From the NCBI RefSeq assembly GCF_002005305.1, contig NZ_CP014782.1, positions 1,922,001 through 1,986,000 on the forward strand: 64,000 nucleotides of DNA, given 5' to 3'. The position numbers and the translations under genes were made by a program. Each line of letters opens with the position of its first letter. Position 1 is the stretch's first letter. The notes under the pieces are model-generated. The model made no database searches. It saw only the letters and a program-made list of their open reading frames with translations, and had not been told where the DNA came from. The DNA comes from Shewanella psychrophila (lineage in GTDB: Bacteria; Pseudomonadota; Gammaproteobacteria; Enterobacterales; Shewanellaceae). Of the stretch, positions 34,387 through 46,600 are shown one piece after another.

Positions 34387-37300
34387 ATGTCAGATTCGAA
34401 AACAATAGTCTCTAAATTTAGGGAGGCAATTTACCACTCATTTGCCATCTCCAGTAATGCACTCAGTGACACCGACAACCTGTTTGAAATTGGACTCGAT
34501 TCGATGTTTCTCATGCGCATGGTTAACCAATTTCGTCGGGCTGGATGCAACATCACATTAAAAGAGATGTACGAGCACCCTACTCTCGCGGAGATCCAAA
34601 CTCTGGTAGAGATAAAACAAGGAGCCAGTCCCAAAGGCAATACCGTCAAGCCGGAAAAGACACCATGTCCCATCATGACCGATGGCAGCCCCTTCCCGAT
34701 GACATCAGTACAGCTTGCGTATTACATTGGCCGCGACGAAAGCCAACCTTTAGGCGGAAACAGCTGCCATCTGTATCAAGAGTTTAACGCCTATTCACTT
34801 GACCCCAAACGGCTTGAAACCGCGGTTAATACACTGATTAACCGCCACCCCATGCTCAGTGTCGCATTCCAAGATAACGGGATGCAACGCTGGGTAGCGC
34901 CTATTGGCACATATCAGGTAACGCGACACGATTTCACCGCCTTGTCTGAAAGTGGCGCTGAATGTGAAATGAAGTCCATCCGTGATCGGCTAAGTCACCG
35001 AGTACTGGATGTGCAAAACGGTCAAACCATCGACATTCATATTTCGCTGCTGCATGAGCACAAGTCCCGCGTGCATGTCAGCATCGATCTTTTGGTTATG
35101 GACGCATCAAGCTTTAGCCTATTCTTCAACGAGCTATCAGCTTTACTGAAAGGTGAACCGCTGCAACACCGATCTCCAGATTACGATTTTCGCAGCTACC
35201 TGCATCAAGAATCCACCGAATTTGCAACACAAAAAAGACGATCAGCCCGCTTTTGGCAATCACAATGGGAAACCTTACCAGCCGCCCCAAATTTACCTCT
35301 GGCTAAAGAGCCTGCGCACGTTAACAAACCACGATTTAGCCGCCGCAGGCACCCATTACACCAGACTCAATGGCAACAGCTTCAAGCACTGGCGTCATGC
35401 AATCAGGTCACACCAACCATGGTGCTCGCCACGCTTTACTCCGCTGTGATGTCTCGTTGGAGCGGGCAGAGCAAGCTATTGCTGAACTTAACACTATTTG
35501 ATTGCCACCCATTCAATGATCACGTCAATACCATGCTGGCAGACTTCACCAATATTTTGCTATTGGATAGCGAAATTAACGGCGCCAACGTTATCGACCT
35601 CATCAAAGCTCACCAACACCGGTTTGCGGAACTTTATGAGCACCGCATGATATCCGGGGTCGAGGTGCTTCGCGATTTGAAGAAGAACGGCACTCATCCC
35701 CATGGTGCGCCCATTGTATTTACCAGCAACCTCAACAAGTCCCTATTTGGTGACGACACCGATGGACCTCTCGGTGAGCCGGGCTGGGGCATATCCCAAA
35801 CACCTCAGGTATGGCTGGACTTTGTCGCCTTTAAACAGGGTGATGGGATCATTCTGCAATGGGATGGCATTGATGAGTTGTTCCCTGACGGTCTTATGGA
35901 GACCATGTTTCATACTTTCGTTCAACTGATAGAACACCTACTGGAGGGAAATCAACATTGGCATGCTCCGCTCCCTGATTTACAGCCTAAAACACAAAGA
36001 AGCATACGCAGTAAACTGAATCAGCTTCAGGGTGAATTACCACCGGGGCTACTTCACGACCGCATATTTGAGCAAGCAAGCTTACACCCGTCCCGCATTG
36101 CGGTCATCAGCTCTGGCGAGCAACTGAGTTATGATGCGCTCACCATAAAAGCCAGAAAGTTGGCCCATTTACTGGTAGAGGCAAACATGCAAAGTGGCGA
36201 TCATGTCGCTGTCAGCATGGAAAAAGGCACGGGACAAATCGTCGCAGTACTTGCCATTCTTTATGCCGGTGGTGTGTATGTTCCTATTGCCCCAAATCAA
36301 CCCATCAGCCGCAGGAAAAGCATTGTCGCCAATGCCAACATCCGTATTGTCTTACGCTGTAAAACCGCAATAATTCAATTTGAGTGGACAGACTCAATCC
36401 ACATCAACTGGCAGGATGCAAAAGGAGCTACTCTGCCATTGTCAGCCCCCCTACGCAGGCCAGAAGATACGGCATATATAATCTATACGTCAGGCTCAAC
36501 TGGTACACCCAAGGGAGTGATGATCTCCCACCAATCGGCACTCAATACGTGTGTGGACATCAATGATCGCCACAAGGTCTCCCCAAACGACCGTGTCCTC
36601 GCACTTTCTGCTTTGCATTTTGACCTCTCTGTCTACGACATTTTTGGTGTGCTGGCAGCAGGTGGCGCCTTGGTCTTGCCACAAGAAAACCAACTTCGCG
36701 ATCCAATGACATGGGATAGCCTAGTGTCGGAACACCAGATCACGTTATGGAACACAGTCCCAGCCCTATTCAACATGTTCCTCACATTCTGCGAAGGAAT
36801 GAAGTTCAACTCCCCGTCTTTGCTTAGGACTGTGATGTTATCTGGCGATTGGATCGATCTATCACTACCAGAACGGTACCGTCATTTTCAACCTGAGGGC
36901 ACCTTCAGCGCCATGGGTGGTGCAACCGAAGCCGCCATATGGTCGAATGAATACCTTGTGGATGAAACCGATCCCCACTGGCGCTCAGTACCTTATGGCT
37001 ACCCGCTAAAAAATCAGGCATTTAGAGTGGTCGATGATACGGGTCGGGACTGTCCAGACTGGGTTCAAGGAGAGTTATGGATTGGCGGATCCGGAGTGGC
37101 TCAAGGCTACTGGAACGACAACCAACGTACGTCACAGCAGTTCATCGAACGGGTTTGCCCTGAGACAGGCGCGCCTCAGCGTTGGTATCGCACCGGAGAT
37201 ACCGGCTGTTACTGGCCAGACGGGACGTTGGAGTTTTTAGGGCGTAAAGACAACCAGGTAAAAGTGGGCGGCTACCGCATAGAACTGGGCGAAATAGATG

Positions 37301-40300
37301 CTGCACTCAACCGCCTCGACGGTATTAGCCAAGGTATGGTGCTTGCACTTAGTCAGGCAGCCAGCAAAGATAAACAACTGGAAGGCTTCGTGGTAACGGA
37401 AGGAGTAGAGTTACTTTCAATTGTAGAGCCCCACCCGTCTCTGCCCAATAACTACCAAACACTATTCCGACAAGGTGTGGACGCAAAAGCCGCTGAGCAA
37501 GACGCCGATGTCGGAGGTTTCTTGCACCAGCATTTGTCTACTTGTGTGGCCGACAGTCTCACGCCGAAATCGCTAAAGGAATGGCTCCAAAGTTACGGCG
37601 TCATTGAACGATACACTGAGTTATTCGAGAAATGGTTAGCACTTCTTTGCCAACATAACCTGGCAGATAAACACGAAAATGGTCGTTATCCGACCTATCA
37701 GTTAGCCCCAGAAGTACCCAATCGCTCTTGGTTACTAGACCATTCACCTACTAACTTAGTTAAATTAAACCAGCTTTTTAGGCAGATAATAACGGGCAAA
37801 ACCCCAGCGTATGCGCTGCTCGACAGTCCCCTATCACCAGAATCATTACTCATGGGCTCCCCCACTCTGCAAATGCTTATTGCTAAGACCATAGGCGCGG
37901 TTTCCAGGCTGTCTGCCAAACTGGGGAAACCGATCACTGTGGTTGAAACCGAATCACGCAGCGGCTTACTGGCAAGTCAATTCGCCACCTTGTTAGGACC
38001 CGATAAAATTCAATATCACGCTGTGGATCCATCCTTGTCGATGACCCACCAAGCCAGCTCACGCCTTAAGCGACTGACACATGCTAAAGCTCGGCATGAT
38101 GGTGCTGCCATAACAGCAATGATGGCTAACAAAGCAGATGTACTACTGCTGAACAATGTACTCCACCGCCAACAAGATCCTATCGACTATCTCAATGACG
38201 TTAAAACCTTGCTTGCTCCCGGCGGCATGATGCTGGTGTTTGAAGTGACAGAGTTCGGTGAAGGCGCTTTGATAAGCGCACAAGTACTGGAGGCGGTGCA
38301 ACCACAGCGACTAGCAGGTGCCATACTTGAAGCTTCATTTGAACAAGCGGGATTTAGCCTCGAGCATCAGGATATTGTCGGCAATCACGCGTTATACGTA
38401 CTAAAGAACAACAATGCACTGATGAAGCCAGATACCCGCAAGTTACTGACTAGACTCAGTGAACTCTTGCCCGCGTATATGCTCCCCAAACGCTTTACCT
38501 TCATGGACGCGTTACCGCTAACCCCCAATGGAAAAGTCAATCGAAAATGCCTCAGCGAACACAATACAGGCTCTTCAATCACCCCACCCGAAGCTCAGCC
38601 GCTGTTATCCGAAAAAGAGACCATATTGGGGCAAGTATGGCAGTCATTATTCAATCAAGCCGCGCTGGACAAAAACAGTGATTTTTTCCTATTAGGAGGC
38701 GATAGTCTGCTGGCAACACGCTGCATTGGCGAGCTACAAAAAGTAGGATTTCAAGGCGACCTGACTGAGTTATTCACCAAGACAACATTGGGCGAATTTG
38801 CCGCCACCCTTAAGCCTGCAGATCCTAGCCATCAGCTTGATAACAAGGCGCTCATCGCACGATCAAAAGATCGCTACCTGCCATTTCCATTGACCGAGGT
38901 TCAACAAGCCTATTGGATTGGACGCCAAAAAGGTTTTGCTCTGGGTGAAACCAGCTCTCAATTTTTTATTGAGTTTCGCGTGCAAGGGCTCGATGTGCAC
39001 CGTTTCAATCAAGCAATGGATAAGCTGATTGAACGTCATGATATGCTAAGAGCCGTGGTTCGTAACCATCAACAACAGGTGCTGAGAGATGTGCCCTCAT
39101 TCTCGCTTCGTTGTCATATGTTTGATGATCTCGATTGTGCAAAAGCCGATGACATTCGCAACGAACTCTCGCATCAGGTTAAAAACCCGGCCTACTGGCC
39201 GCTATTCAGTATCGAAGCCATTAAAGATACGGCCCATGAGACCCGCTTGTTTGTCAGCTTGGACAATATGATGCTCGACGGACTCAGCATGCAAATTTTC
39301 TTGTCTGAGCTGGAAACCTTCTATCAAGACCCGCTGGCACAACTTCCTGAGTTGGACATCAGCTTCAGGGATTATATCAAGCACCAAAAAGACCATGAAC
39401 ACTCAAATAAACACGCGCAAAAAGAGGGGAAAACATATTGGAAAAACCAGCTGGCCACGCTACCACCAGCGCCCAATCTCCCCATCCAGTCAGACCCGGC
39501 TGAATTGAGCAAGCCGAAATTCATCCGTTCGGCAGACACATTGTCACCAACACTGTGGCGCGCGCTCAAAGAGATGGCTGCGAGGCATCAGATCACTCCC
39601 TCGGCTATATTGATGTGCGCGTATGCCTCCACGCTGTCAGCATGGAGTGACAAGCAATCGCTGACCCTCAACCTCACCTTATTCGATAGACAAGAGATAC
39701 ACCCGCAGATCAATCAGGTAATGGGGGATTTTACCACTTTGCTCCTGCTCGCTTGGCACCCGGAAAACAGCTGGTTATCTAGCCTTAAGCGTCTACAAGG
39801 GCAGCTGGTGCAAGACTTAAAACACCGTGACGTCTCTGCGGTTTGGGTCATGCGCGAACTGGCGCGTCAACAAAACATAGCAAACACGTCAATGCCCGTG
39901 GTCTTCACCAGTGCGCTCGGCACTTCCGACGGCGATTTTATTGCCGATTCAGCTTGGTTTAAACCCGCTTGGGGCATTTCGCAAACGCCACAGGTTTGGT
40001 TAGACCATCAAGTCTACGAGTCATCTGGCTATCTCTGCTTAAACTGGGATGCCGTTGAAACACTGCTGCCACAACCACTATTGGATCAGATGTTCGGACA
40101 ATATATCCAGCTACTAAAAACGCTGGCAGCTAATCCAGAATGCTGGCAAATGCCAGTGGAACAACTGATTGTGGCAGACAAGAACCTAACCCGTTTTGCC
40201 CCAGAGCCGACTCCGCCGGCATTCAGTCCAATGTGGGCGGGAGGAACTCATTGCGACCCAGCTACCGTCAACCAAATACGCGAAACATTTAACCAGCTCC

Positions 40301-40557
40301 TAAGCACCCCCATAGGAGAAAAAGACAACTTCTTCGATGCCGGTGCCAGCTCATTACAGCTTATTCAGTTACATGGGGCACTGCATAAAAAAGGGATGAA
40401 TATTTCAGTCACAGATTTATTCGCCTATCCCTCGCCCGAGTCCCTTGCTGCAGCAGTGTCTGGTGCGGCCAAAACGTCACAACCTGATCACACGTTACAG
40501 GCAAGGCAGCAACGACAAGCCAATCGAAAAATAAGCCGCCGTCAACGAGTGAAGTAA
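34387..40557 (+). CDS. irp2: Siderophore NRPS, HMWP2-like (ArCP-Cy-A[MT-like]-PCP-Cy-PCP)
   Basis: A 2056-residue nonribosomal peptide synthetase close in length and order to yersiniabactin HMWP2. Residues 1-80 are an aryl carrier (IGLDS, Ser39). Cy1 (about 98-540) holds the DxxxxD cyclisation motif at 234-239. The A domain (about 555-1390) has YTSGSTGTPKG near 700-710 and a code I read as DLYN-LS-M-IW, the cysteine type. A methyltransferase-like insert lies within it (about 1010-1355), as in HMWP2/PchE, with a degraded SAM motif. PCP1 has GGDS (Ser1440), Cy2 DNMMLD at 1626-1631, and PCP2 GASS (Ser1989). It should bind salicylate and make hydroxyphenyl-thiazoline-thiazoline from two cysteines. 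It starts the biosynthetic operon. Confidence 0.95.
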   Translation: MSDSKTIVSKFREAIYHSFAISSNALSDTDNLFEIGLDSMFLMRMVNQFRRAGCNITLKEMYEHPTLAEIQTLVEIKQGASPKGNTVKPEKTPCPIMTDGSPFPMTSVQLAYYIGRDESQPLGGNSCHLYQEFNAYSLDPKRLETAVNTLINRHPMLSVAFQDNGMQRWVAPIGTYQVTRHDFTALSESGAECEMKSIRDRLSHRVLDVQNGQTIDIHISLLHEHKSRVHVSIDLLVMDASSFSLFFNELSALLKGEPLQHRSPDYDFRSYLHQESTEFATQKRRSARFWQSQWETLPAAPNLPLAKEPAHVNKPRFSRRRHPLHQTQWQQLQALASCNQVTPTMVLATLYSAVMSRWSGQSKLLLNLTLFDCHPFNDHVNTMLADFTNILLLDSEINGANVIDLIKAHQHRFAELYEHRMISGVEVLRDLKKNGTHPHGAPIVFTSNLNKSLFGDDTDGPLGEPGWGISQTPQVWLDFVAFKQGDGIILQWDGIDELFPDGLMETMFHTFVQLIEHLLEGNQHWHAPLPDLQPKTQRSIRSKLNQLQGELPPGLLHDRIFEQASLHPSRIAVISSGEQLSYDALTIKARKLAHLLVEANMQSGDHVAVSMEKGTGQIVAVLAILYAGGVYVPIAPNQPISRRKSIVANANIRIVLRCKTAIIQFEWTDSIHINWQDAKGATLPLSAPLRRPEDTAYIIYTSGSTGTPKGVMISHQSALNTCVDINDRHKVSPNDRVLALSALHFDLSVYDIFGVLAAGGALVLPQENQLRDPMTWDSLVSEHQITLWNTVPALFNMFLTFCEGMKFNSPSLLRTVMLSGDWIDLSLPERYRHFQPEGTFSAMGGATEAAIWSNEYLVDETDPHWRSVPYGYPLKNQAFRVVDDTGRDCPDWVQGELWIGGSGVAQGYWNDNQRTSQQFIERVCPETGAPQRWYRTGDTGCYWPDGTLEFLGRKDNQVKVGGYRIELGEIDAALNRLDGISQGMVLALSQAASKDKQLEGFVVTEGVELLSIVEPHPSLPNNYQTLFRQGVDAKAAEQDADVGGFLHQHLSTCVADSLTPKSLKEWLQSYGVIERYTELFEKWLALLCQHNLADKHENGRYPTYQLAPEVPNRSWLLDHSPTNLVKLNQLFRQIITGKTPAYALLDSPLSPESLLMGSPTLQMLIAKTIGAVSRLSAKLGKPITVVETESRSGLLASQFATLLGPDKIQYHAVDPSLSMTHQASSRLKRLTHAKARHDGAAITAMMANKADVLLLNNVLHRQQDPIDYLNDVKTLLAPGGMMLVFEVTEFGEGALISAQVLEAVQPQRLAGAILEASFEQAGFSLEHQDIVGNHALYVLKNNNALMKPDTRKLLTRLSELLPAYMLPKRFTFMDALPLTPNGKVNRKCLSEHNTGSSITPPEAQPLLSEKETILGQVWQSLFNQAALDKNSDFFLLGGDSLLATRCIGELQKVGFQGDLTELFTKTTLGEFAATLKPADPSHQLDNKALIARSKDRYLPFPLTEVQQAYWIGRQKGFALGETSSQFFIEFRVQGLDVHRFNQAMDKLIERHDMLRAVVRNHQQQVLRDVPSFSLRCHMFDDLDCAKADDIRNELSHQVKNPAYWPLFSIEAIKDTAHETRLFVSLDNMMLDGLSMQIFLSELETFYQDPLAQLPELDISFRDYIKHQKDHEHSNKHAQKEGKTYWKNQLATLPPAPNLPIQSDPAELSKPKFIRSADTLSPTLWRALKEMAARHQITPSAILMCAYASTLSAWSDKQSLTLNLTLFDRQEIHPQINQVMGDFTTLLLLAWHPENSWLSSLKRLQGQLVQDLKHRDVSAVWVMRELARQQNIANTSMPVVFTSALGTSDGDFIADSAWFKPAWGISQTPQVWLDHQVYESSGYLCLNWDAVETLLPQPLLDQMFGQYIQLLKTLAANPECWQMPVEQLIVADKNLTRFAPEPTPPAFSPMWAGGTHCDPATVNQIRETFNQLLSTPIGEKDNFFDAGASSLQLIQLHGALHKKGMNISVTDLFAYPSPESLAAAVSGAAKTSQPDHTLQARQQRQANRKISRRQRVK

Positions 40558-40619
40558 TTACAGACAGCATAAGCCGAGGGAGTTGTTATTCATCGGCGCA
40601 GAGCTCCAGAGGATTCAAA

Positions 40620-43600
40620 ATGGAAGATTTAGCAAACATGTACGGCCACAGTGACCCAATTGCCGTAATTGGACTGGCGTGTCGATTTCCCAAAGCACCC
40701 GATGTGGAAACGTTCTGGCACAATCTGATGAATGGCATCACTGGTCAGTCATACTTTTCAGAGCAAGAGCTCAATGCCTCGGGTATCTCACCGAGCGTTT
40801 ATCAGCGTAAAAATTTTGTGCCTAGCGGTGCTGTGATAGAGAAACCTGAGTACTTTGATGCAGGATTATTCGGTTATTCGCCTAAAGAGGCGCGTTCTAT
40901 CGACCCACAGCAAAGGCTATTTTTACAAAATGTTTGGCATGCGCTGGAACATTCTGGCCATGCACCCACAGGGATCAAGGTAAAAACGGGCATATTTGGT
41001 TCAATCCGTACCAGTACCTACCCATCATTTAACGACTTCGATGTCACGCAAGTTGGTCAGGTTAAAGGCTTGCAGGCATTGATAGGTAACGACAAAGATT
41101 ATCTTGCCACCCGGGTCGCGCATAAATTCAACCTGACAGGCCCCGCATTCACCGTTCAGACTGCGTGCTCTAGCTCTCTGGTTGCCGTTCACTTAGCGTG
41201 CGAAAGCTTACGTTCCGGCGAATGCAACATGGCCATCGCTGGCGGCGTTGCGGTGTCATTCCCACAAATATCAGGGTACGAGTATCAACCGGGAATGATC
41301 TTTTCATCCGATGGCTTATGCCGCCCATTCGATGCTAATGCCGATGGCACATTCGGCGGACACGGTGTCGGCAGTGTGGTGTTGAAGCGATTGGAAGACG
41401 CTTTGCAAGATGGCGACAACGTCCTTGCAGTGCTGCGTGGTAGTGCCATCAACAACGATGGTCAAGACAAAGTAGGATTCACGGCACCGTCTGTGAGTGG
41501 TCAGACACGGGTACTCTTAGAGGCCATCCATCTCGCTGACATTCAAGCAGACGATGTGGAGATGATCGAGGCACATGGCACAGGCACTAAGCTTGGCGAT
41601 CCAATAGAGGTCACGGCAATCAAACAGGCTTACCAGCGTAATTCTCAGGTAAAAACCTGCTATTTGGGCTCAGTTAAAAGTAGCTTGGGTCATCTGGACA
41701 CTGCGGCTGGCATAGCCTCTCTAATCAAAACCGTGCTCGCTGTATCTCGGGGGAAAATTCCTGCTTCTCTCAATATCACCCAAACAAACCCCGCCTTGCA
41801 ACTCGATGATTCTAGTTTCAAGCTGGCCAAGGAGACGATCGATTGGCATAGCGAAACACGAACCGCCGCAGTCTCTTCATTTGGGATCGGCGGGACAAAC
41901 TGCCACATGCTGGTGCAATCAGTCCCCAAGCGAGCGCAACTTGTGACCAACGGAACGACCTCGGCCTCAGATTTGAGTTTATTTATATCAGCAAATAGTG
42001 AAGCCTCATTACGAGATTTAGCTAAGGGTTACGGCAGCCTGTTGAAAAACAATGAGCACTTTGATGATGTAGCCTATTCAGCGTTAACCTCGCGGTCCAC
42101 GGATTTGCCTTATCGACTGGCCGTGAACAACACCGCATCAGCAGCAGAAGCACTGATCCGGTTTGCCAAATCAGGACAAACATCGCCCAATTTGAACTGG
42201 AATCAGAAGCAAAAGTCGACCAAAGTCACCTGGTGTTTCACCGGCCAAGGGAGTCAATTCCCAGGGATGGGGCATGAACTCTACCTTGTTTGCCCGACAT
42301 TCAAAGCCAGCATAGATACCAGCCAGACTTATTGCCAACGCGTTGGGGAGGCGCCGCTAACAGAGGTCATGTTTGGTGAACTAACGCACCTTCTTACCCG
42401 TACCGATCATGCTCAGCTGGCTATCGTGGCATTCGAAATCGCTATGGCCGCTCATTGGCAAGCCAAAGGGTTCGAGCCCAATATGGTCATGGGGCATTCC
42501 GTCGGTGAATTCGCGGCATGTGTCGTAGGCGGGTATCTCAGTCACCAGCAAGCCATTGAATTAGTCGCCGAGCGCGGGCGATTAATGCATGAATGTGCCC
42601 AACAAGAAAAAGGCGTCATGCTGGCAGTCTTCACCAGCGAAATAGAAACCCAATCCATCTCTGCCTTGGATGAACTTGATCTCGCCGCCCGCAATGGCTG
42701 CCAACATAGGGTGTTTTCTGGCAGCGCCGCTGCGGTAGAACGCGCAACAACAGCACTTGACGCCAACGGCATCAATTTCAGAACACTTGATGTGCCATGC
42801 GCGGCCCACTCCAGATTGTTGGATGATATGCTGATACCCTTCTCAGACTTTGCTGCAGACATCTCGGCTTCGGCAGGCGCTATCCCGCTGATCTCATCAC
42901 TGACCGGAAAACTGCTTACGTCAGAAAACGCACTAACCAACCATTACTGGGCACAACATGTTCGCCAACCCGTGCAATTTAAACACGCGGTAGAGTCGGC
43001 GATTTCCCAAGGCTGTACCGTATTCCTAGAGATGGGCCCCACTCCCCACCTCACAGCCATCAGCCAACGAGAACACTGGCAACAAGACATTCGTTGGCAA
43101 GGCACGCACCAACACATGATGACAGCAGAAAAATCAAAGGCTGCCGTGCTGAGTACATTGTACGTCGCAGGGATGGATACCGACTGGCCATCACAGTTCA
43201 ACACGATTGGCCATCAGTGCGAGCTGCCACTCTACGCCTTCGACGAACAAAAATATTGGTACCAAGCCGAGACAATCAATCCCGTTAACCACAACAAAGA
43301 CAGCGAACTCACTCGAATTAATGAGCCGGAATCTGCCGCAGCAGGATACGAATTAATGCGCTGCAGCGCGATTGAAAATTTTGTTAAATCTTGTATTTCA
43401 AGCCATCGTTTTACGCTCAAAACGGTAATTCTAGGGGGGAGACTCCTGCCTCGTTATCGCCAAATAGTACTCGCGTTGCTAGATGTGCTTATCGACAACG
43501 GCTACTACAGCAACAATGGTAAGTGGTTTGTGCGCACCAATAAGCCACTTCCCCCAACAGACACCGCAGCCGAATGGTTAAGAGAACAGATACTGAAAAT

Positions 43601-46600
43601 ACCGAGTACCCCCCCTATTTCAATGACTGAAATCCGGTGCCTCATTCAAGCCTCGACCACATTAAAAGATAAATTAAGCAGTCTTGAACATATTCCAGCT
43701 CATGGTCACAACCACGTCGAAGAAGCCAATATTCTGCTGCACAATCCCCTGGGGGTAGCCAAAACGCAAGGTCGAAAACATGAACCTCAGCACACTGTAA
43801 ATGATGGCCTTACCTATCAGGACTGGTCATCTCTGCCCCACCAGCAAGACTTGTTCGCTCTGATATCCCAGCAGCTCCCAGCCTTTACGCAAGAGAACAA
43901 CGCCGAATGGGAAATATCGGTTTCAACTACGTTTTCACCCAATGAAGTCACTCAAGTCGCAGTCAACCGAATCTCTGGCATGTGGGGGCAGGCAAAATAC
44001 CACCTACGAGCCAAATCAGCAAAAGGGGTCTGGCAATGGCTGGGCGACGCCTATACTAAAGATTTTAATTCATCAGTTGCCCTTAAGTTGTTGCCTTCTC
44101 CGCACAATCACTACGAGTGGCAATGGCAACGAATCGCCCCTTACACAGACAGCCAATCACAGACGATAAGCCCCCTTGATATTGAACAAGCGCTGTTAAC
44201 CACAGGTGAAGTGCACCGTCTGAATTCACATCAAAGCTTGGTCACCTTGCCACAGGGCAGCTTAAGTCATGTCACGGCGCAAATGGCCAAAGCACTGAGT
44301 CGTGACTTTGACACGCTTTATGTACTCACCTCTGACACCATGCCTGTTAATTCAGGCGATGATATTCAACCAGAAAAATTTGCCTTGATGTCACTATTGA
44401 GAGTTGCACGGGCCGAGTACCCCACAAAGAAAATCTACTTGCTAGACGTCGATAACCACCATCCCGAGTTTATCTCAAGCGCCATTAAGCAAGCTCCTTT
44501 TAGCCTTTGTACTGAGCTTGCGTGTAGAGAAGACCACTATTTCTGTCCCAAAATCCTACCAGCAAAGGCATCAGACAGCATGATCCCTCAGCAATGGTTT
44601 ACCACCCAAGGATGGCACTTAGTCACTGGTGGAATGGGCGGCATAGGACGCTTGGTCGTCAAATGGCTAGCCAGTTCAGGGGCCAAAAACATCGCCGTGT
44701 TGGGGCGAAGAGAGCACCCAGATTGGCCAGAATTTTGCTTACAAATGGCGACATTGGGCTGCACTGTCGACACCTTGATATGTGACATGTCGCAACAAGG
44801 CCAACTCGAACTCGTGCTAAGCCGTTGGCAGACCGAACTGCCGATCATTGGTGCTATTCATGCCGCAGGCACATCGGCACACGGTTTATTGGCGACGTGG
44901 GATCAGTCTGCAACAGAGGCATTGCTGCAAACGAAAGCCATGTCATTCACGGCATTGCATCAATGGTTAGAAGCACAAAATGCTCAGTACCTTATTGGAT
45001 TTTCCTCAGCCGCCTCTTTAGGCGCACAGGGACAAGGTACCTATGCGGTTGCCAATGCCTATCTTGAGGGTTATACCCTCAGTAAGAAGGCAGCAAGCCA
45101 CTGCCGCCTCATGAGCATTGGCTGGGGTGCCTGGGACAACATTGGCATGACAAGCAGCCAGAGACTGCTCGACAAGCTGAGCAAAGACGGCATGCACACT
45201 ATAAGCCTGCAAGAAGGGTTATGGCACCTGAGCCAATGTTTCTTAAATGGCCAGTCAAATCCGCTAGCGATGAACATCGAAAACCTGCATCCAAATTTCT
45301 GCCGCTACTTCGCTGACAGTATCGCTCCCGCAATCCAAGTCGCGACATCGATAGTCCCCTCTACAGTTGCTGACAAAAACAATAACACGGCAACATCAGA
45401 GGTATCAGACTTACCGCTTTGGCTGGTTAATAGAGTGTGCTACCAACTTGGTATTGCTGAATCGACCACGGTCAGCGACGCTCAGGATCTGCTGCAATTA
45501 GGCATGGACTCGTTACAATTTATTGAGCTGAGCGCCGCAATTCAGAAGCAATTTGGCATTAAGATCAATGCAGATGAAGCTTACCAAGACCTATCCGTTG
45601 CTGGCTTGGCTTCACTCATCAATGAAAGGATGCGAAACGACGCTAGATCTGTGCCTGTTTTACGGTTCAAGATAGAAAAGCAAGATAAGCACCTGCCATT
45701 CCCGCTAACGCCAATACAGCATGCCTATTGGATTGGTAGAGAGTCTTGGATTAAATACGGCGGCATCGCCTGCCACGTCGTATTTGAGTGGGACAAAAAT
45801 CTTAACCAATTCGATCCCGAGAAGTTTGAGAATGCATGGAATGCGTTGATTGAACGCCACGATATGCTAAGAATGACGATAACAGCCAACGGTGAACAAA
45901 TCATTCAGGCTAACGTGCCGCATTTCACCATCTCCGAAACCAGTGTCAGTTCGCTACCGAAAAATGAACAGCGCTACGCACTCGATGCGATCCGACATTC
46001 AATGAGCCACGACGTTCGCCCCGCAGATGTATGGCCCTTGTTTGACTTACGATTCACCCGTATGTCAGACACAAAAATCAGACTTCATATGAATCTTGAC
46101 CTGCTACAGTTTGATGTTCAGAGTTTCAAGATCATGATGGATGATCTGACGACCGCATATCAAGGCCTTGCTTTACCTGAGATGCCACTCACTTTTCGTG
46201 ATTACGTGATGCACGAACAAAAGCTAAGGCAACAAGCAGACTGGCAAGCCTCATGGGATTATTGGCAACAGACTATTCCAAACCTGCCAACAGCCCCAAG
46301 GTTACCGTTGAACCCCAATTATGATAGCGAAAGCCCCCAATTCATCACACTTGAAGGCAAGCTGGATTCGACTCAGTGGCAAGGACTCAAGTCCCAGTGG
46401 CAGCAGTGGGGAGTGACCCCGTCAGCCGGTCTGTTGACCCTCTTTGCACACACACTCGCTAAATGGACCTCGTCATCAGATTTTACCTTAAACATGACCT
46501 TCTTCAACCGTCAGCCATTCCATGAAGATGTTGAGGGCATCATAGGTGATTTTACCTCCGTACTGCTGATGGACTTTATGCTGTCAGCGCCGTCCAGCTT

